8,766 bases of DNA, from positions 1 through 8,766 of the forward strand of contig CAYFJO010000446.1 in NCBI GenBank assembly GCA_964343305.1. The letters run 5' to 3'. The first letter of the stretch is position 1. Each line of letters begins with the position of its first letter. The position numbers and the translations under genes were made by a program. The notes beneath the pieces are model-generated. The model was not told the origin of the DNA. It saw only the letters and a list, made by a program, of their open reading frames with translations, and did not search any database. Source of the DNA: CAYFJO01 sp964343305. Its GTDB lineage: Bacteria; Planctomycetota; Planctomycetia; Pirellulales; Pirellulaceae. Shown here piece by piece: positions 5,683 through 8,766 of this stretch.

Positions 5683-6204
5683 TCAGGCTTCCATTGCCAG
5701 AGCCACTCGCGCGAGATGGAGAAACGCCTCTTCGACCTGCTCGCCGGTCTTGGCACTGGTGTGCTGGACATGCCATCCGCGATCGGTCAGCGTCTTGATA
5801 TCCGCTTCCGAGACTTGCCATTCATCACGCAAATCCGTCTTGTTGATCAGCACGTGAAATGGAACCGTGCCAATTTCCTGTTCGGCCCGCTCTTGCAGTT
5901 CGATCGCCGTGGCAAGTGTCTCGTGTCGTGTGCCATCGATCACCAGCAGGTATCCAGCGGCCCCACGTATGTACGTCATTTGAACGGAGTGGAACTCGTC
6001 TTCACCCGCCAGATCCCACACAATCAGCGTCACGGATTGCCCGTCAACGTCGACTTCGCGTCGGTCCACTTTCACGCCCACAGTTGTCAGGTACTTGTCG
6101 GAAAACCGCCCCGTGACAAACCGGGAAGCCAAACTGGTCTTGCCCACGGCAAACGAGCCCAGCATACAGATCTTCTTTTGTGTTGTACCGCCTGTGCCAC
6201 TCAC
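5683..6204 (-). CDS. Rab/Ras-like small GTPase
   Basis: The 173-residue protein is a complete single-domain small GTPase with all five motifs: P-loop GSFAVGKTS (16-24), switch I threonines Thr40/Thr41, DLAGED (64-69), NKTD (121-124) and TSAK (149-152). It has no C-terminal prenylation cysteine and no membrane segment. Bacterial relatives such as MglA act as switches for polarity or signalling. At the position of Ras Gln61, the residue aiding GTP hydrolysis, this protein has Glu68. The start is GTG 6204, overlapping the stop of the upstream gene as GTGA, with no good ribosome site of its own, so translation is probably coupled. It is the second gene of a leftward unit with the sensor-like gene, back to back with Hpt and NtrC-type genes. 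The effector is unknown. Confidence 0.9.
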   Translation of the reverse strand: MSGTGGTTQKKICMLGSFAVGKTSLASRFVTGRFSDKYLTTVGVKVDRREVDVDGQSVTLIVWDLAGEDEFHSVQMTYIRGAAGYLLVIDGTRHETLATAIELQERAEQEIGTVPFHVLINKTDLRDEWQVSEADIKTLTDRGWHVQHTSAKTGEQVEEAFLHLARVALAMEA

Positions 6205-6655
6205 GGAAATTCATCCACTTCATAGATCTCCAACGTTGCGCGATGTCGAGTTGATACGCCAACTTGTTGTCGCGGCCCTTCTGAATCAGTGAGAGTCGTT
6301 CGTGGGCAATTTCGTCGGCGCGGCGGATCACGAGAATCGATCTGCCATCCATGGTTGTGGCCAGGGCTTCGAGGTAACAGGATTCTCCGTCCGCGAAAAC
6401 TTCCTGCCAGAGGCCGGATCGCAGCCAATCGGTCCTCTGATCGCTCCAAAATGGCTCTGCGTCCCGCAGAAAGTCGCTCAAGAAAGGCAGTGCCTCGCTC
6501 GGCAAAAACTCGCCAGCCGCAGCCGCGCAGCGCGTGTCGACTTTCAACCACCAGCCGGGTAATTGCACCAGCGCACGATAACACCCGTGTTCACTGGGCT
6601 CGAGGATCACATGATCAAGTGCGGAGAAGAGTTTCGCGATTACGGAATCGCTCAT
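6201..6655 (-). CDS. Stand-alone sensor-like (PAS-type?) protein with an apparent frameshift
   Basis: From ATG 6655 the frame encodes MSDSVIAKLFSALDHVILEP and continues through EALATTMDGRSILVIRR and LSLIQKGRDNKLAYQLDIAQ to residue 140. After Arg141 (6233-6235) it turns implausible (WRSMKWMNFREWHRR) and would run 161 bases into the GTPase gene, ending at 6044. The neighbouring frame instead gives TLEIYEVDEFP and a TGA at 6201 that overlaps the GTPase start as GTGA. One extra base near 6235 would join them into a protein of about 151 residues. The N-terminal pattern and the 'LIQKGRDNKLAY' helix resemble the region preceding the kinase core of some bacterial histidine kinases, as far as I recall, which suggests a detached sensor module. 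Frameshift, sequencing error or programmed slip cannot be told apart here. No kinase core is present. Confidence 0.6.
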
Positions 6656-6683
6656 GGGACGTCATGATGGATTGAAAGGGAGA

Positions 6684-6713
6684 AAAATATCATTCTAATC
6701 GAAGTGTCGTCAA
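6684..6713 (-). promoter_or_regulatory. Candidate sigma-70-type promoter of the sensor/GTPase unit
   Basis: On the minus strand ttgacg (6713-6708) and tattttt (6689-6684) are separated by 18 bases, resembling -35 and -10 boxes. Transcription would start near 6677, giving a leader of about 20 bases before the ATG at 6655. Confidence 0.4.
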
Positions 6714-6719
6714 AAAACT

Positions 6720-6729
6720 TGCGATCGCA
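6720..6729. repeat. Perfect palindrome between the divergent signalling genes
   Basis: tgcgatcgca is a 10-base perfect palindrome in the 133-base gap between the divergent start codons. A related half, atcgcg, follows at 6737-6742. It is well placed for a shared regulator, but a 10-base palindrome alone is weak evidence. Confidence 0.3.
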
Positions 6730-6788
6730 TTTTAACTATCGCGTCGAATCAACTGGTCACTTGCGTCGCGCGGAGTGGAATTATCAAC

Positions 6789-7124
6789 ATGCATGCCCCT
6801 ATTAACGTGCGGCAGTCCCTAGCCCGAATGGATGGTGATCGGAAGACGTTCGATGGATTGGCATCGATGTTCATTGATCGAAGCGTCCAGATGATCGAGA
6901 GAATTCGCCACACCGTGGCACAGCGCGACGGCGATGCCGTGTACCAAGCGACGCACTCGTTGTTGGGATCATTGGCGACGTTCTACGCGGCACCGGTGAT
7001 CGCAACGGCAGAAGCTCTCCAAGGAGATGCAAAATCGAGTCAATGGTCGCAAGCGGATCGACGACTAGTACAACTGGAATCTGAAATGGCTCAAGTCGTG
7101 GAGTCGTTGCGTCACGAGGTCTGA
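6789..7124 (+). CDS. Stand-alone Hpt (histidine phosphotransfer) protein
   Basis: The 111-residue all-helical product matches a single Hpt domain. These domains pass phosphoryl groups between receiver domains in a phosphorelay. The motif is ATHSLLGSLATFYA, with His56 as the predicted phosphoacceptor and Gly60 after it. The lysine usual at the third position after the His (HxLKGS) is Leu59. The upstream helix (FDGLASMFIDRSVQMIERI) and downstream helix (ATAEALQG) follow the family pattern. The ATG at 6789 is preceded by gtgga about nine bases upstream; a second ATG at 6793 is in another frame. It lies 170 bases before the NtrC-type regulator on the same strand and is the obvious candidate partner for that receiver. 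It diverges from the sensor/GTPase pair. Confidence 0.85.
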   Translation: MHAPINVRQSLARMDGDRKTFDGLASMFIDRSVQMIERIRHTVAQRDGDAVYQATHSLLGSLATFYAAPVIATAEALQGDAKSSQWSQADRRLVQLESEMAQVVESLRHEV

Positions 7125-7294
7125 TTTCGTTACGATTTGTGGAGTGCGTCGAGCACAGCTCATCGGTCGCGATGTTTACCACAGACCTTTCCATCACATC
7201 ACAAAGTGTTTTGAGATGAGCATCCTTTGCCGTGTCTCACGCACTGCTTCACGGAAGGCTTGCTCCACATCCTCTACTTGTTCCTCGATTTCTA
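7125..7294 (+). other. Spacer between the Hpt gene and the response regulator gene
   Basis: The 170 bases contain no gene. A GTG at 7232 is in frame with the response regulator and would add 21 residues (SHALLHGRLAPHPLLVPRFL). No sigma-54 consensus (tggcac-N5-ttgc) and no terminator was seen. Confidence 0.4.
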
Positions 7295-8716
7295 ATGCCA
7301 CTCGCTCTCGTAATTGACGACGACCCCGCCATTCATTTTCGCCTGAAGCAAGATTTCAAAGACACGGATGTCGCGATCGAGACGGCCGAAAATGTTGCTG
7401 ACGGGCTGTCGGCGATCCGCAAGCACTCTCCCGACATGGTGTTGTTGGATGTGATGCTGCCGGATGGTTCGGGGATCGACGCGTTTCGAAAGATTCGTGA
7501 AAACGATGCGCACCTTCCTGTCATTTTTGTGACGACCAACAACGAGAGTAACAGGGCGATCGAAGCAATGTCGCTGGGTGCCTATGATTACTTGCTCAAA
7601 CCACTCGATCGTCAACAGGTTCGTGAATTGGTCACGCGCGCCATCGAAATTCGCCGTTTGATGGAAACACCCGTCGATTTGCCAGACGACGCCAAGTCGA
7701 CCTCAAAGGGCGACACGCTGATCGGCAAGTGCGATGCAATGCAGGAAGTGTACAAGTCGATCGGTCGCGTCGCCGCGCAAGACGTCACCGTTTTGATCCA
7801 AGGTGAAAGTGGCACTGGCAAGGAACTGGTTGCTCGCGCCATTTTTCAACACAGCCGGCGCGGACAAGGCCCGTTTCTGGCGATCAACTGCGCGGCCATC
7901 CCGGAATCGCTGCTGGAAAGTGAACTGTTTGGTCACGAAAAGGGCGCGTTCACTGGTGCCGAGCAACGTCGCATCGGCAAGTTCGAACAATCGTCGGGCG
8001 GCACGCTGTTCCTGGACGAAATTGGCGATATGACGCCGGCAACACAAAGCAAGATCCTTCGTGTGCTCCAGGACCAATCGTTCGAACGAGTCGGTGGCTC
8101 GGAAACGATCCAGTCCGACGTGCGAATCATCGCCGCCACGCACGTGAACCTCGATGAAGCCGTTCAAGACGACCGATTTCGCCAGGATCTTTATTACCGT
8201 CTGAATGTGTTTACGATCCATTTGCCACCGTTGCGCGACCGCAGGGAAGATCTGCCGTTGTTGGTCGAGCACTTCATTTCGCGGTTCAGCGATGATCTAG
8301 GCGTTCAGGTCACGCACATCGCGCCGGACGCCATGCGGCGGCTGCAAAACTACGCGTGGCCCGGCAATGTTCGCGAACTGCAAAGCGTGCTCAAACAAGC
8401 CCTGCTGCAAATGAACGGTTCGGTCTTGCTGGTCGATTTCCTACCGTCCCAATTCCAAGATTCCGGCCCAGCGACTTTGGTAGACCAAACCAATGGATCC
8501 TTTGAAGCGTTTCTACGCCAGCGGATGGCCAGCGGCTCAACCGAGCTTTACGCCGAATCGCTGGAGAGAATGGAGCGGGCACTGATCGTCTTCGCGCTGC
8601 GACACACTGACGGCAATCAACGACAAGCGGCAAATCTGCTCGGTATCACACGCGGCAGTTTGAGAAACAAGATCCGGGCGTTGGACATCAACATCGATCG
8701 CACGATTTCATCTTAG
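7295..8716 (+). CDS. NtrC-type response regulator activating sigma-54 promoters
   Basis: The 473-residue protein has the complete NtrC layout. The receiver domain (about 2-120) shows acidic Asp9/Asp10, phospho-acceptor Asp52 in LLDVMLPD, Thr80 and Lys102. The AAA+ domain (about 140-375) has Walker A GESGTGKE (170-177), the sigma-54 contact loop GAFTGA (217-222), Walker B GGTLFLDEIGD (235-245), arginine finger region RQDLYYRL (296-303) and WPGNVREL (355-362). A Fis-type helix-turn-helix closes it (about 428-465, RQAANLLGITRGSLRNKIR). All key residues are intact, so it should act as a phosphorylation-controlled ATPase opening sigma-54 RNA polymerase promoters. I prefer ATG 7295 because receivers begin immediately before ALVIDDD; it has no Shine-Dalgarno site, and GTG 7232 is the alternative. 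The Hpt gene upstream is the probable phosphodonor. Confidence 0.95.
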   Translation: MPLALVIDDDPAIHFRLKQDFKDTDVAIETAENVADGLSAIRKHSPDMVLLDVMLPDGSGIDAFRKIRENDAHLPVIFVTTNNESNRAIEAMSLGAYDYLLKPLDRQQVRELVTRAIEIRRLMETPVDLPDDAKSTSKGDTLIGKCDAMQEVYKSIGRVAAQDVTVLIQGESGTGKELVARAIFQHSRRGQGPFLAINCAAIPESLLESELFGHEKGAFTGAEQRRIGKFEQSSGGTLFLDEIGDMTPATQSKILRVLQDQSFERVGGSETIQSDVRIIAATHVNLDEAVQDDRFRQDLYYRLNVFTIHLPPLRDRREDLPLLVEHFISRFSDDLGVQVTHIAPDAMRRLQNYAWPGNVRELQSVLKQALLQMNGSVLLVDFLPSQFQDSGPATLVDQTNGSFEAFLRQRMASGSTELYAESLERMERALIVFALRHTDGNQRQAANLLGITRGSLRNKIRALDINIDRTISS

Positions 8717-8729
8717 CGTGGATTATTCA

Positions 8730-8753
8730 CTAACCCGACGCGCAAGCGAGGGG
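8730..8753. repeat. Probable Pirellulaceae-type dispersed intergenic repeat
   Basis: The segment taacccgacgcgcaagcgag followed by ggg matches, from memory, a degenerate short motif (ta-gcccga-gcg-cagcgaggg) that recurs between genes in Rhodopirellula-like genomes. It sits 14 bases after the response regulator stop codon, a typical post-gene position. The window ends before any partner copy. Confidence 0.45.
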
Positions 8754-8766
8754 TCTTGGACGTCGC

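Noticed and set aside
5740..5770. Sigma-54-like tggcac followed by tgct
   Set aside because: The spacing to the expected ttgc does not fit and it lies inside the GTPase coding region.
6044..6200. Extension of the sensor-like frame through the GTPase gene
   Set aside because: The translation after residue 141 is the out-of-frame reading of a well-supported GTPase gene, so I end the sensor gene at the overlapping TGA instead.

Overview
The window most likely comes from a planctomycete of the Pirellulaceae (Rhodopirellula-like). The signs are indirect: a XylR-type regulator with a sugar-binding domain fused to an AraC helix-turn-helix, a secreted multi-EF-hand protein, frequent GTG/TTG starts with weak Shine-Dalgarno sites, and, at the right edge, a short motif (taacccgacgcgcaagcgagggg) that I recognise from memory as a dispersed intergenic repeat of this family. 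No rRNA, tRNA, CRISPR array or intact mobile element was found.

Left part (1-1347). This is mostly decayed or non-coding. It opens with the C-terminal end of an unrecognised gene (1-132). An orphan beta-rich C-terminal fragment without a start follows (163-333). Then come about 640 bases without convincing genes that carry an imperfect direct repeat pair (587-649 and 846-918). On the minus strand, 977-1327 is a 117-codon frame that starts like a signal peptide and is broken by one in-frame TAG.

Centre-left (1348-3420). A two-gene minus-strand unit encodes a carboxymuconolactone decarboxylase/AhpD-like protein (1782-2093) and, 32 bases further on, a hot-dog thioesterase resembling fluoroacetyl-CoA thioesterase FlK with its catalytic triad at identical spacing (1348-1749). 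A structured non-coding stretch with three successive hairpins (2253-2335) separates it from a divergent gene for an exported protein with five EF-hand loops (2526-3254). A hairpin lies between that gene and the convergent lipoprotein gene.

Centre (3421-5682). On the minus strand lie a small proline/serine-rich lipoprotein (3421-3918, GTG start) and a XylR/AraC-family regulator (4146-5330, TTG start) whose usual sugar-pocket motifs are altered. About 350 bases with a dyad-symmetric element follow.

Right part (5683-8716). This is the most interesting region, a divergent signalling locus. Leftward are a probable stand-alone sensor-like protein (6201-6655, apparently frameshifted near 6235) and a Rab/Ras-like small GTPase (5683-6204), joined by a GTGA stop/start overlap. 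Rightward are a stand-alone Hpt phosphotransfer protein (6789-7124) and an NtrC-type response regulator (7295-8716) with receiver, sigma-54 AAA+ and Fis-type DNA-binding domains. I infer that these four genes form one pathway linking a GTPase switch to an Hpt phosphorelay and sigma-54-dependent transcription. No histidine kinase is visible inside the window.
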